In this document: positions 13,501-23,227 of the stretch, one piece after another
How positions within the stretch are numbered: the stretch's first letter is position 1
Layout of the letters: the number at the start of each line of letters is the position of its first letter
Assembly: GCA_028015205.1 (NCBI GenBank)
Contig: CM051511.1
Location: 33,968,001-34,032,000, forward strand
DNA: 64,000 bases
From: Mytilisepta virgata
Lineage: Eukaryota > Mollusca > Bivalvia > Mytilida > Mytilidae
Reading direction: 5' to 3'
Notes under the pieces: generated by a model
Told to the model about the DNA's origin: nothing
The model's input: only the letters and a program-made list of their open reading frames with translations
Database searches by the model: none
Position numbers and translations under genes: made by a program

Positions 13501-14147
13501 AAGCACATTTTTCATATTATTATTTTCGTATTCGTTTGGAATATTACTTTAAATCTTTATAATTCCAATACGGTGTGTATTTTTGATTCTGATTCGTGGG
13601 CAACGTCGACGTCTGGGATCTTTTATTTTCCGATAAATGTCGTTCAGCGTATGAATATGTGACCCAGTTAAAGAGTACCATTTTACAACGCTCATTTCTC
13701 TCTGATTCTGCCTAAAAATTATTTATTATGGAATTATAAGTAATAAGAGTTGTTTTTTTCCGCAATTTATTGGTGTGTAAACTCGACCAGGTCACTGACA
13801 ATCTTAACCTAAAGTCCTTATAACTGTATGCAGTTCATGGGTGAACTGGTCTCCTTTATACATTGATAAATTGCTTCAAAACAACTCTTATTATTATAAT
13901 CAATATAATAGACAAAATGACGTTTATGTCACCCGGTAAAAATTACCGTCCATTGACGGGTATAGAAATATTATTACGCTCAAACCCCTTTTGCATATGA
14001 CCCGCCGATACAAGATTGATTGTATAAATGTAATTTGTTTTATATTTCAGAGAATTTTACAGGATGATACACATTTGGTGCAACAATTGCCAATCTAACA
14101 CTTTAGCTGAAAATTTCTGCACTCACTGTGGTTACCGTTTACACTAA
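1565..14147 (+). CDS. RING-less TRIM-like protein: two B-boxes, coiled coil, C-terminal zinc ribbon (six exons)
   Basis: Proposed exons: 1565-2370, 8285-8368, 9725-9820, 11324-11386, 12792-12866 (or from 12795) and 14051-14147, giving 406 residues. Every intron has GT-AG ends and every junction is phase 2. Exon 1 alone encodes 268 residues. B-box 1 uses C13, C16, C25, C28, C33, C36, H40 and H49. B-box 2 uses C68, H71, C79, C82, C87, C90, H95 and H98. There is no RING before them. The rest of exon 1 and the micro-exons are rich in K, E, L and Q with heptad-like spacing, as in a TRIM coiled coil. Exon 2 adds a CxxCxxC cluster (C271, C274, C277). The last exon encodes a CxxC-x9-CxxC ribbon (C385, C388, C398, C401), then a stop. 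The start ATG has G at +4. Family knowledge: B-box/coiled-coil proteins oligomerise and often act in innate immunity; this one lacks ubiquitin-ligase hardware. Other small exons could lie in the 5.9-kb first intron. Confidence 0.75.
2937..3350. repeat. Short direct duplications inside TRIM-like intron 1
   Basis: Two imperfect copies start with GTTAAAAACTTTRCCGGACT (2941 and about 3085) and run through CTCAGGGGC/CTCGGGGTGC and CCTAACC landmarks, about 145 bp apart. They are followed by two copies of about 58 bp containing CGTGTTTTTYGTCTTTATGA (near 3262 and 3318). Noncoding. Confidence 0.55.
3441..4430 (+). repeat. CTGCTC/GCTCATCGCTGCTC low-complexity array
   Basis: About 1 kb is built from degenerate units such as GCTCATCGCTGCTCTTC and TTGCTCTGTG. 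All three frames are largely open because the unit lacks stops, so the long Ser/Leu/Cys-rich readings here are artefacts. It contains a 178-bp direct duplication (about 3764-3941 and 3942-4119). It lies in the first intron of the TRIM-like gene. An inverted counterpart lies at 4905-5260. Confidence 0.8.
4443..4740 (+). repeat. Dispersed repeat A (copy 1)
   Basis: Shares long stretches with 25100-25385 (+) and, in reverse complement, 44300-44450. Landmarks are CTCTTCCGGAGCAC, GGGGTCCATGTTGTTCATAT, TTTTTAATTGTAGTGCATGT, TTCTCCGGAGTTTGTC and CCCTTTGGTATTTCTTGACT. It lies between the two opposed CTGCTC arrays. No ORF is conserved among copies, so it is probably a non-autonomous or UTR-type repeat. 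Confidence 0.75.
4905..5260 (-). repeat. Inverted counterpart of the CTGCTC array
   Basis: Units such as GAGCAGCGATGAGCAG and GAAGAGCAGC are the reverse complement of the array at 3441-4430. Together they form an inverted repeat with about 480 bp between the arms inside one intron. Confidence 0.8.
5813..6500 (+). repeat. Degenerate CTTGGCGTCCGTC-type dispersed repeat, split by a MITE
   Basis: Starts with GACTTGGCGTCCGTCAACTC and continues with CTTCTCTGAAACC, AACCAAACTT and ATGGTCCTTGG. This style of repeat also occurs at 53083-53250. The copy is interrupted at 6030 by the element at 6033-6258 and resumes with CGCAGATGGGGTCAATCTTT. Noncoding and old. Confidence 0.6.
6033..6258. mobile_element. 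Harbinger-type MITE (GGCC termini, TAA target duplication)
   Basis: The 226-bp element has inverted ends of about 35 bp: GGCCAAATAAAAAAATACAT then GTGTTTAGGGTAAC on the left, and GTTACCCTAAACAC then ACTATATTTTTTTAGGCC on the right. TAA flanks both sides (6030-6032 and 6259-6261). A 3-bp TWA duplication with G/C-rich ends is typical of PIF/Harbinger non-autonomous elements. It lies inside the older repeat at 5813-6500. Confidence 0.7.
7150..7230 (+). repeat. Fragment of the ~260-bp dispersed repeat
   Basis: Contains GTATTGATTGGTATGTCATT and GTTGACCTTTCCTGTTATCC followed by ATTTTGTTTTT, matching the 3' half of the units at 16082-17080. Confidence 0.6.
7751..8144. mobile_element. TTAA-flanked MITE, family 1
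   Basis: A 394-bp element bounded by TTAA on both sides. Inverted ends are TTAAGGATGCTCGCT (7751) and AGCGATCATCCTTAA (ending 8144). No coding capacity. It lies in intron 1 of the TRIM-like gene, about 140 bp before exon 2. Confidence 0.7.
8677..8940 (+). mobile_element. tRNA-derived SINE with perfect 12-bp target duplication
   Basis: The head GGGGCCTCGTTGGTCGAGTG gives an A box (TTGGTCGAGTG) and GTTGTGAGTTCGAATCTCAC gives a B box (GAGTTCGAATC). The body follows (CTACCGAAGGTCGGTGG, CTTCCTCCACCAATAAAAAC, CGGCGTTAAACCCCAACT) and the tail is AACAAACAAAC. The flanks repeat ATTATTGAAAAT exactly at 8665-8676 and 8941-8952, so both ends are fixed. Further copies are at 23765-24025 (-) and, as a fragment, 12571-12655 (-). 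It is mobilised in trans by a LINE and transcribed by RNA polymerase III in this class of element. The perfect duplication suggests fairly recent insertion. Confidence 0.85.
9352..9632. mobile_element. TTAA-flanked MITE, family 2 (copy 1)
   Basis: Begins TTAAAGTGGTACCTAACACT and ends AGTGTTGGGTACCACCGTAA, where GTAA stands for a mutated TTAA. Nearly the whole 280 bp recurs in reverse complement at 43785-44065, including CTGATGAATTGGTTGGTTCA. Noncoding; between exons 2 and 3 of the TRIM-like gene. Confidence 0.75.
12229..12331. repeat. ~100-nt foldback hairpin
   Basis: CTGCGTAAAACTCGATTTTAC and GTTTACCTGG are mirrored by CCAGGTAAAC and GTAAAATCTACGTTTTACGC. Lies in intron 4 of the TRIM-like gene, about 460 bp before exon 5. 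Confidence 0.7.
12571..12655 (-). mobile_element. Fragment of the tRNA-derived SINE body
   Basis: ATTGGTGGAAGGAGCGGGAG, ACGGAGAGAACCA and GGCAATCCTTGTCAATT correspond to the minus-strand SINE copy at 23765-24025. Both the tRNA head and the tail are missing. Confidence 0.6.
13105..13420 (+). repeat. Two partial copies of a GTCC...GTGCGGAGA repeat
   Basis: TTGTCCCCCGCCGCAACGCG / GTGCGGAGACATAGAAATTC / CGTCCGTC / ATTGTAA at 13105-13162 is repeated at about 13336-13407 as TTGTCCCCTCTGCAACGTGG / GTGCGGAGATATAGAAATGC. This is the 5'-end style of a common bivalve repeat. Noncoding. Confidence 0.55.
13558..13739. mobile_element. MITE with TTATAATTCCA termini (copy 1)
   Basis: Ends TTATAATTCCA and TGGAATTATAA are inverted. 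The interior (ACGGTGTGTATTTTTGATT, TTTTATTTTCCGATAAATG, CGTTCAGCGTATGAATATGTG) recurs in reverse complement at 63244-63425. Lies in the last intron of the TRIM-like gene. Confidence 0.65.
13741..13897. mobile_element. Foldback MITE with TAATAAGAGTTG ends (copy 1)
   Basis: TAATAAGAGTTGTTTTTTTC / CGCAATTTATTGGTGTGTAA is mirrored by TTTATACATTGATAAATTGC / TTCAAAACAACTCTTATTA. A second copy is at 61718-61871. It directly abuts the element at 13558-13739. Confidence 0.65.
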
Positions 14148-14212
14148 TAATATGTTATATATAACAGGCATAACATGTATAGTAGTTATAAACTATGAAA
14201 CTGACTATTGTG

Positions 14213-14218
14213 AATAAA
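14213..14218 (+). terminator. Polyadenylation signal of the TRIM-like gene
   Basis: AATAAA lies 66 nt after the stop codon at 14145-14147, which fits a short 3' UTR. Confidence 0.5.
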
Positions 14219-14409
14219 TTTATTCCAAACATTAGATTCTTTAACAAAAACCTTTATGTAATAATTTCCACTTTTTTTCTTAAATAAATTACATTTGTAC
14301 AAATTATTATATTATATGTCATTGGAACATTACTTTTTGTCTCTGCATCTAATTTTAAAATTCTGACTTTACCACAAATAAAAAAGTCTCCGTTACCCAT
14401 TTTGTTTTT

Positions 14410-15480
14410 TTGTTTTAGTTTTCGGTTGGGTTTAATGGGGTTTCACGCCGCCACTTTCGGCCATTTTTTTCATATTTTGGTGCAGTCAGCCCAAGTACCA
14501 AAAGAGAACAAAGACCTATGGCAGAAAACTGACAATTTTTTTTAAATTTCGATCAGGGTCCAATGTTTTATTCGAATCAAACCTCAGTGTTCATTGGTGG
14601 CTATTATCAGTAGTCCGTGTATTAATTAACGACACAAAGTCTAGACCACATGGACAACAAAGCCCCTGTAACATGCAATTTTAAAACTTCACAAAGTTGA
14701 CCTCAAAATACCATCTTTTACAGAGATTCAATATATTCTGTACACATGTTTGAATGAATATTTGGTTAAATTCCATTTAGACCCATTATGTGTCATTGAC
14801 TAATAAGTGGAAAAAAAGTTTTTTCATATTAGAATACCTTTGAATTTCTTTTACATTACGTTTCAGTTCAGAGGGGCATTTAACCATTTTGAAATATATT
14901 AAATATAATGTTTGTAAATTTCCAAGCGTGAATTGCCATATAATAAGCATGTTAATATCTCCTTGACCGGTCACTTGAATATTATTTGTTCGTACTATTG
15001 TGATTTCAAAAAGTACAACGTATAAGTACAACAATGGTTAGTATTATTATATACCGCAAGGTTTCTGAAAATTAGTACGCAATAGTTATTTAAAAGCGAG
15101 TATTCCAAATGCGACTGGAAGCTCAAGCAAACCTTTTAGTTGTGCATGTTGTTTGAACATTATCAGAAAGGCAGTTCAGATTGTAACTCGCATAATTCAT
15201 TTATTGAAATGTCATTCATTTACTGGTCCATTGTGGTTTTATACATATATTGAGATTTATTTATTAGTTTTTGGATAGTTTTTTAAGACATAAAATTATA
15301 AGATTGAATCTAGTAATATAAGTAACGTCGCGGAATAAAAATTAATGACAAACAGTTGTCTTTATGGATTTGTAATTCAACTCTATTGGAATGCATACCA
15401 AGATTTAAAATACTGTTTTCAACATCATAATGAGCAGTTGATCAAAAATAGTTAAGGTCACATTGTTGGTACATGTTGTA
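14410..15480. other. Intergenic, no gene seen
   Basis: Starts with what may be a degenerate SINE 3' end (TTGGGTTTAATGGGGTTTCACGCC). Otherwise AT-rich and unstructured. The short ORF at 14786-15034 (-) has no recognisable features or splice support. Confidence 0.4.
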
Positions 15481-15514
15481 ATTACACGTTAATAATTGCT
15501 TTTATAGTATATAT

Positions 15515-15612
15515 AACGGTGTGAGTTCGAGTCACGCCATAGGAGGACAGAAATTTGACAGTATCAAAATCTGATTTTAACAGTGTTGGGTTAGTATTTA
15601 GGCGTATATAAA
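15515..15612 (+). repeat. 5'-truncated copy of the tRNA-Leu/Ser-like SINE
   Basis: GGTGTGAGTTCGAGTCACGC, CATAGGAGGACAGAAATTTG and GTGTTGGGTTAGTATTTAGG are repeated almost exactly at 15964-16056, 446 bp further on. It starts inside the B-box region, so the tRNA-like head is missing. Confidence 0.65.
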
Positions 15613-15892
15613 TATTTAGGACTACCCTGTATCTCCGATAATGCTTCGGAAACCCACTGGATATATACATTATATGGTTGTCACAATATTAAGACGATTA
15701 GTTAAATACTGTATTTACTGTGACTGTATGATACTAAAACATTATCATCCCATATGATGTATCAAAAAATAGCTAAATCAGATTGCTGGCAATTAAATGC
15801 CAGAGAGGTAATAAAATTCCATCGCCACACGCATACACACATGTACCATGTTAATCCCAAGATTCACCTCGGTCACTGAAGCTATATTTTGA

Positions 15893-16080
15893 TATAGCGG
15901 ATTTGGCCGAGTGGTCTAGGGCGCTGGACATGGTGCTAGGCGAATAGGTGCCATAGTGTCTCAACGGTGTGAGTTCGAGTCACGCCATAGGAGGACAGAA
16001 ATTTGACAGTATCAAAATCTGATTTTAAGAGTGTTGGGTTAGTATTTAGGCGTATATATATATATATATATATATATATG
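15893..16080 (+). mobile_element. tRNA-Leu/Ser-like SINE ending in a (TA)n tract
   Basis: GATTTGGCCGAGTGGTCTAG gives an A box and GGTGTGAGTTCGAGTCAC a B box, with a long variable-arm-like spacer, as in class II tRNAs. The acceptor stem does not pair (TATAGCGG against GCCATAGG), so it is not a working tRNA gene. A body of about 90 bp and (TA)n follow. Confidence 0.6.
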
Positions 16081-16081
16081 A

Positions 16082-17080
16082 CTGTCAGGAAAGATAACGG
16101 GGAGTTTTGGTACGCATAAAACTGGTTTATTAACCAGACTACTGTTCAGTGTCTGTACGAAGTCAGACTATCTTGACTCTCTGTTGTGTTGATGTTCATG
16201 TTTGTGTTTTATGCTGTTATTGTTTGTCTGGGGTTCTGTCTGTTGGATGGCGTTCATTGATTTGAATGTCATCGTTGACCTTTCCCATTATCCATTTTGT
16301 TTTTTATGGTTGAAACATCTAGGGCTCCATTAAAACACCAAAATGGTCTAATAATTGCGAGTAAGAGGGAGTTTCGGTTGCCATAAAACCGGTTTAACCT
16401 AACCAATGTTCAGTGTCTGTACCAAGTTAGACTATCCTGACTCCCTGTTTTGTTTATTTTTGTGTTTTATGCTCTGTTATGTTATTTTTTGTCTTTGTTT
16501 CTGTCTGTTGGGCGGCGTTAATTGATTGGGATGTCATTGTTGACCTCTCCCATTACCTTTTTTTGTTTATGGGTGAAACATCTAGTGGTCCTTTACAACT
16601 TCAAAATGGTATAATAAGTACGAGCAACGTGGAGTTTCGGTTCCCATAAAACCGGTTAAACCCGACCATTGTTCAGTGTCCGTACAAAGTCCAACTGTCC
16701 AGACTCTCAGTTGTGTTTATGTTTGTGTTTTATGCTCTTTATGTTAATTTTTGTCTGTTGGGTGGCGTTAATTTATTGGAATGTCATTGTTGACCTCATC
16801 CGCTATCCATTTTGTTTTTTTATGGTTAGAACATCTAGTGCTCCATTAAAACACCAAAACGGAATGATAATTGCGAGTAAGGTGGAGTTTTGGTCCAATA
16901 AAACCGGTTTAACCCGACAACTGTTCAGTGTCTGTACCACGTCAGACTATCCTGACTCTCTGTCGTGTTTATGTTTGTTTTTTATGTTATTTTTTTTTGT
17001 CCGGGGATCTGTCTGCATGTTGGTTGGCATTGATTGATTGGAATGTCATTGTTTACTTTTCCTGTTATCTATTTTGATTT
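16082..17080 (+). repeat. Four-unit tandem array of the ~260-bp repeat
   Basis: TTCAGTGTCYGTAC recurs at about 16145, 16409, 16672 and 16923, so the unit is 264, 263 then 251 bp. Each unit has GGAGTTTYGGT, CCATAAAACCGGTTTAACC, a CTGACTCTCTGTTGTG-type stretch and TGGAATGTCATTGTTGACCT. ORFs here are not conserved between units. Single copies lie elsewhere in both orientations. Confidence 0.85.
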
Positions 17081-17084
17081 CTGC

Positions 17085-19170
17085 TTCTAACAATCACTCT
17101 TTTAGAAGCAGTTGCAGATGGCAATGCCCAATTGCAACACTTTAAAAGAAAATAAGCAAATAATGTTTATTAAATAAAATCCTAACAATGCACTAACTTC
17201 AATTAAAATGTATGGCAAAGCTAAATAAGCAAAAAAAAAAAAACACTATAAAGGTATGTTTCACCGAACTGAGTCCCTCACATTTTCTATATATAGCGCG
17301 ACCTTATAGCATTACAAGTTTATAAAAATTAAGTAAAAGTGTTTTCGGTGTTGTTCTTCGTCTTAATTATTTTTTTCGTGTTTCTGGCTTGGCTTGGTTT
17401 TTAAATATTTTCGGAAAACTATCACATCATACCAATGTGTGTCATCCCAATCCAGCAAGCTGCTTTTAAAATGGACCTTTATATATGGTTATTTTATCAT
17501 TTTAAATGGTTTATTTAATATTTATTTTGAGGAAATTGCTCGAGATCAAAGTGTTGGAAAACCGGTTAAAGATGAAATGATGAATTAATAAGCACAAACG
17601 TTACAAAACACCCCTTCCTCCATAAAACCGTAATTTGCATAAATTTATTTATAACAACGTTTCTGTCTTTAAAAAAAACAAGCATCCACACATGTTATCA
17701 AAGAGTGATTATATGTTGCGAAATGTGGATTGGGTCTTTCGGAAAACAAATGCTAATAAACACATTTCCGTCTATATAATTTGCCACTTTCCTTGTTGAT
17801 CTGTCGTTATCTCTTCGTATACTTCCTGAGTCTTGGTTTGTTTACTTGAAGTGTCTTTTGAAGTTTTGTAAGTCGTTATAATGTAAATAATAAAAATGTT
17901 TGCCTAAAAAAGAAAATCGAATTCCTTGAATTACATAAATTACCACTATGTTCTGTTTTGATAGAAGGTGAAGAAATTCACAAACGGCTTAGGTGTTGTT
18001 CGTAGGGTTTTATTTTTTATTATTATTTATTCAATTTTTATTATTATTATTTTTTTCTTTTTTCGCCATGCATGTTGTCATTTTACTTGTTCATTGCATA
18101 ACCTTTTGAATTACGTGCTTTAATTGCCCGTAATAATAAGTATTTGTGTCAATTTTGAATGCACTTTAAGTACACAATGTATGTACATGTATCTGAGGGT
18201 ATGAATAGAGGTACCTCAACATGCTCAAACTATATCATGTATACATTCTTAAAATTTTTAAGCATTTTTTTTCTGTTCAATTAGAAGTTTGCTTATTCTG
18301 AAAAATAAAACTAGGTTGAAATTAAAAAAATTTAAATTAAATTCAGTTTAAGGGAGAGGATTGTTAAGGTATATAATGTGCAAGTGTTAATGCAGTATGT
18401 GTAGAATCACAGATTATTTAGACCAATTTGTATTATTTCTTTCTTTTATGAGGGTTTGGATGGGGTTAAATGATTAAAGAATAATGCCCTTAAAAATGAA
18501 GATTAGAGAATAACAGGCAAAAAAAATGAAGATTAGAGAAATGCGTGGTCTAAAAATATAATGAATATTGAATAATTAATAAAAGAAAACGCTAAAAATT
18601 AAGTGTTTACAGAATTTTCCCTTCTTAAAATTTAAAGAAGATTATCAAAATTATCATTGTAAAAATATAAAAGTGCAGAACAATACACATCAACACGTCA
18701 TTGTTGAGAAACAAATGAAATCCTTGCTGTTGTTTGGAAATCACCGTTCTCATTCATTTAAAAGAATGTTTTTTTTAGTTTTTTTTTTAAAGATTAAAGA
18801 AAACTGGGGAAAAATTAGAGAATAATGCATAAAAAATCACTTTTGAAGAATAGACTAATTTTTTGAAGATTAGAGAAAAAAGGGGTGAAAATTAAATGTT
18901 TACAGAATAACAGACCCCCCCCCCCCCCCCCCCCCATCCAGACCCTCTTTTATTTGTAATATTCTGTGTTGGTTTTAAATGTATTTCTCCGTATTCTACA
19001 TTAATCTTTTGTACAATACCATTTTTCTCTAATCTGTTTCAGAATGCAATTCTCTATCATAAAACCGTCATAAATTGTTAAAATTTTGATTCGAAAATTG
19101 ATATGTTAAATTCTAAATGATATTTGTCTAGATTGTAGAGCTCACGTATATTTCTTGCATCTTTGTATTA
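17085..19170. other. Intergenic AT-rich stretch, no gene
   Basis: Contains simple AT-rich sequence, a diffuse repeat of GAAGATTAGAGAATAA-like units at 18460-18910 and a run of about 27 Cs from 18916. On the minus strand it holds possible poly(A) signals for the four-TM gene. No coding exon was found. Confidence 0.5.
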
Positions 19171-19174
19171 ATTC

Positions 19175-19180
19175 TTTAAT
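19175..19180 (-). terminator. Candidate poly(A) signal (ATTAAA) for the four-TM gene
   Basis: ATTAAA on the minus strand, about 75 nt after the proposed stop at 19254-19256. AATAAA also occurs further on near 18948. Confidence 0.35.
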
Positions 19181-19253
19181 CAGAACTTATAAATTTTTAC
19201 ATTTATAAAAGTTCAAAAAGTAAGAAAATCTTACGACTTCATTTTGAAATCCG

Positions 19254-21404
19254 TCATGTACGTGTAGCTTGGATATTCATCTTTAATACAGATCTTACCG
19301 TTAAGAAGGCAATTATTCCGTTCCCCAAAATGAAAGAAAATCCATCAATTTTTCCAACGTCACCTTCCGGCAGGTAATATTCAAGGTACGCACAACTCAT
19401 CAATCCAAGAAGACCTGTAAAAATGTTTTATAATGCATTATTAAATGATAAGGAACTTTGCTAGCTTTTCTCTGATTGGTCTAAACAGGACTTTCTTAAT
19501 TGTACCTCAGAGTGAGTACACCTCGCGTGAGTCTTATGCGGTCTTATGCGGTCTATTCGGGGTTTAAGCATTGTCCAACCAAAGACAAGATTTCGTTTCC
19601 AGTCGGCCATTCAAATTAAGCATTTTGTATCTGCGGTAAATAAACGTGGCAGACATGATTCTTCTAGAAATGGACGCAATAAATACCCGAAAAAACACTG
19701 CTTCCGCTGTTAAGCTATTTAAAAGTTACTTAAACACAAAAACGGGCGCATTACAAAATATTGATGTCATCACACTGAACTCACATTTGATCAAATTTTA
19801 TGCAGACGTTTGACAGGAGAATGGGGAGAAGAACAAAAAAGTAGCTTTAACCATTACTATTTGTTGAATATACTGTTGAAAAGTTTGAAGATTCCTTATC
19901 ATTTAATAAAGCAGCTATTGACATTGAATGGGGTCTACTCATGACTATACGAACCTGGTCAATTGGCCTCGGTCAATCAATCATTTACAAGGTCCGTATA
20001 GTCATGAGTAGATCTCATTCAAAGTCAATAATTGTATACTGTAAACAAAACTTTGCGGCAGCATGATGGCGGTAACATAATGATAAGACTGAGAATAATC
20101 ACAATCAGTATTATCGTTGCCCTTGAATAAGAATTACAAAACCCCACAGCAGTCAAAATGTCATATTAGTTGCGTATTTAATAATTAAGCATTTGGAACT
20201 TGTAAAGTTATGCAATTGCATAGAATTCATATTTTTAAAATATGATACAGAATTTATCAAACGCAAAAAAACCTTGGCTGCGATCTTTCAAGTTACAAGT
20301 ATTTATTCCAGATATTCGTTTATGTTTTAATGCACCTTACAGTAAAATTAGATACAGTAAACCAATTTCCTATATTATATCGTAAACATATTAAATTAAC
20401 CTGATATCCACTGGTATATGCACCACACAGATCTAATCATAGAGCAAACACAAAACCAGTTAAAGGCAATACCACCCACCACAAGAGTGAAGGACAACAG
20501 TTGAAGTGCTGTGCACACTGTTACACAATAAACAAAGATACTGAATGCCATCTCACCTAGATTAATAAAAAATAAAATGTTGTGAACTCTTATAGTATAC
20601 GATATAGTTTTTAGTTTAATGTAAATATTAGGTATTGATCTAAAAATTATGGAACAAACATCTCAATTCTATTATTTATTACATGTAATGAGTACATAAC
20701 GATGTAAGACCACCATCATGACAAAAATATTAAAGGATTTCTCTCCTACTTGTATATGACTCCATGTAAACATGTAAATAAAGAAATTCGATGACAGCGA
20801 GGCTTAAAGAAGTTTGAAACTCATTTAAGTATTTTCCCATAATCATCTGCAAAGAACACTCTGTTAATTTTGAAATCATATCCAGTTATCAAAATATACT
20901 TAAGATAAAAAAAATGAATGCATCCAGCTCAGTTTCTATTACATCGATTCTTACCAAAAATTTATATTTATCATTTACTGGTATAAAAATTTTAAATATC
21001 AAATATCTCCCTTGTACATAGATCTGTTCTTAAATGATTTTAACTTAATTCTAGGTCATTTTTTGGCAATTTAGAATTTGCACTTAAAATTTTTGGATCA
21101 TTGTTAGCAGTTTGAACATGGTCTAACTCAAACTCAGACTGTATTTCTTAAGAAAAACATTATATTTACCATTACTGTAGTTTACTAGCTTTGTCATGTT
21201 GACTGGTGAATGAGGCCATTTAGATGTGCATGCATCGCTTGATGGAATAATTGCACACAGGCGAGAGCCGTCGTGAGTTCCAAATGGATTGAGTTTAAAA
21301 AATCCAATCAATTCCAGCGTAAGTCCCCCGCCAACCACCATTATCAAAATCAATGAAAGAAGCATTCGATTTTGAAGGAAAGAAATATTTTTCTTGTCGA
21401 GCAT
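19254..21404 (-). CDS. Four-transmembrane protein, three exons, 183 residues
   Basis: Proposed exons on the minus strand: 21404-21170, 20556-20401 and 19414-19254. Both junctions are phase 1 with GT-AG ends, and the joined frame is open for 183 codons then TGA. Hydrophobic segments: about 15-37, 84-110, 119-146 and 155-172. The first loop (about 38-80) has two cysteines and two N-glycosylation sequons (NMT, NYS), which suggests it is extracellular with both termini inside. Topology and size resemble the claudin/PMP22/clarin-like tetraspan group, but I do not see the claudin GLW-CC signature, so no family is assigned. The last exon could instead splice at 19299 (ACG|GTAAGA), giving a different C-terminus. 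Exon 2 has a decayed paralogue at 213-389, which independently supports it as a real exon. Confidence 0.65.
19919..20026. repeat. Foldback palindrome in intron 2 of the four-TM gene
   Basis: TGACATTGAATGGGGTCTAC / TCATGACTATACG is mirrored by CGTATAGTCATGAGTAGAT / CTCATTCAAAGTCA, around a core containing GGCCTCGGTC. Confidence 0.7.
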
Positions 21405-21479
21405 CTTTTTAACTATGACGCGAAAATGTTATAACCAAACGGAAGTCTTAAAAATAAAGAAACCCAGTCTCCAACATCA

Positions 21480-22380
21480 CTTCCTTCAGTTAAGGAAGTT
21501 TTAATGTGTTAGCAATAGTCATGCTTAACAGACACACAGTTTAATAATTCAATAGGTTTTGTAACAGTTTACCTCCACTGAATAGCAAATGATAAAAACT
21601 CAAGAGAAATATGGTAATAAAAACAATAAAAAGGGTCCTTTGTATCTGCATTTCGTATTATCAGATTATATTACCTTTTTGTTCAATGTAACCTTGAACA
21701 TATTTTAAAAATATCAAAACCTGAATAACTATACAAACAAGGTCAACACAAAGGTAAACCAAGGTAAATATTGTTTGTTAAAAATCAGTATCTATCTATC
21801 GCATGAATGAGAATAGTTATCTTCAGACAGTTGGGATTGATTCTTCACTGGATTACCCTTCCATCGCACCTGAAGTGACTTCAAGTTTTTTGTAGGATTT
21901 CAGATTACAAGTGTTTTAGTTTTTGTGCTGCCCTCTCTTTTCATGTGATTCTCTTTGGATACTTATGTGTTTTTACCCCTTTGAGTCTTTGTTGTATTTC
22001 ATGTTTGCTGTTAGTGTTCTCAACTTGTATTTAGATTTTGGTCTTTTTGAATTTTTTCACCGTGTTATAGCTTCGGTATGCATTGGATATAAAGCTGTGG
22101 AATAATAATAAACAAACAATCACATGTACCCTTGGTAAACGTGAAGTCTGGAAGATGTAAAGCAAGACAAGAAGATAATCTTGGTAATAAATGGAATTTA
22201 ACATCCTAATTTTCACAATAATTTCTATTCTGTGAATTTTCTGTTTTCCACATATTATTCAATAGAAACAACTGCCTATTGAAATTTTATATGGTGTTAT
22301 GATATGAAATAGCTTTTGAAGTACAATAACAGATATTATTGTTTATCACATATTTTACTGAAATAACTCCGATTTTGCGT
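21480..22380. other. No gene seen upstream of the four-TM gene
   Basis: AT-rich sequence that may hold the promoter of the minus-strand four-TM gene. Short ORFs at 21923-22105 (+) and 22031-22216 (-) lack any supporting feature. Confidence 0.35.
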
Positions 22381-22388
22381 ATGTAATA

Positions 22389-23227
22389 AACACATAATTT
22401 GGTGCATGTTATTTTCCCTCGGGGCAATAACCTCACACGAGGGCAGACAACATGTTATCTGCTCTCGTATAATCTGTTATCTGCCCTCTCGTGAGACTCA
22501 CCGACGTCACTTCCGCTAATCTGTAAATACTCGTGTGATCATTATTATATGGTGAATTAACGGTTCATAAATGTTCTAAGCAGTTCCTAATGTGGGCTTA
22601 TAAATTCTATTTGTAGATCTCGGGGGGAGGGGGGGGGGGGGGACACAGGAACTTAACTTGCATTCATGTGCACCTTATATTCAGGGATGTAAAAAAACCT
22701 GACAAACTTACATGAAGACTGGAAAATCTAATTCAACAGTAGAATTATTTCTTGGTAGAGGGAAAATATGTGATAAATAGATTAATACATGATCTTTTTC
22801 ATATTGTCCCTCGGGGCGGATATCAAGGTCTCAGGCTGATAACATGGGCAATATGAAAAAGACCATGTATTAATTTATAAATAGCAACGTTATATTCCCT
22901 GTGGAACGTAACCAAAAATTAGCGTGCAATATTCGCTGATATTGCACGGAGAGCAATATTGCATTGTAATGTCTTTGATAGTTTTTCGGGTTATTTCCGG
23001 GATCTAGGTGGTGTTGCCATACAATAAAGGGTTATTGCACGAAATTGGGAAATATTGTCCTTCGCAGAATATTATATCGCACTCGCAAGCTCGTGCAATA
23101 TTACATTCTACTTGGGACAATATTTCCCAGTATTCGTGCAATAACCCTATAATATTATTGCAATGTTACATTCTACTTGGGACAATATTTCCAAGTATTC
23201 GTGCAATAACCCTATAATATTATTGCA
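22389..23227. repeat. Cluster of three foldback elements with CCTCGGGGC-type cores
   Basis: First, 22389-22500, with CCCTCGGGGCAATAACCTC and repeated ATGTTATCTGCYCTC. Second, 22745-22870, where ATTAATACATGATCTTTTTC / ATATTG is mirrored by CAATATGAAAAAGACCATGT / ATTAAT around CCTCGGGGCGG. Third, 22890-23227, where GGGTTATTGCACGAAATTGG / GAAATATTGTCC is mirrored by GGACAATATTTCCCAGTATTC / GTGCAATAACCC, and the right arm is duplicated in tandem (unit about 65 bp, about 23095-23159 and 23160-23227). Noncoding. Confidence 0.65.

Noticed and set aside
15893..15990. Functional tRNA-Leu or tRNA-Ser gene
   Set aside because: A and B boxes are present but the acceptor stem does not pair and a truncated copy of the same body lies 446 bp upstream, so it is a SINE.
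16669..17037. 122-codon ORF on the plus strand
   Set aside because: Lies within the tandem ~260-bp array and is not maintained in the other units.
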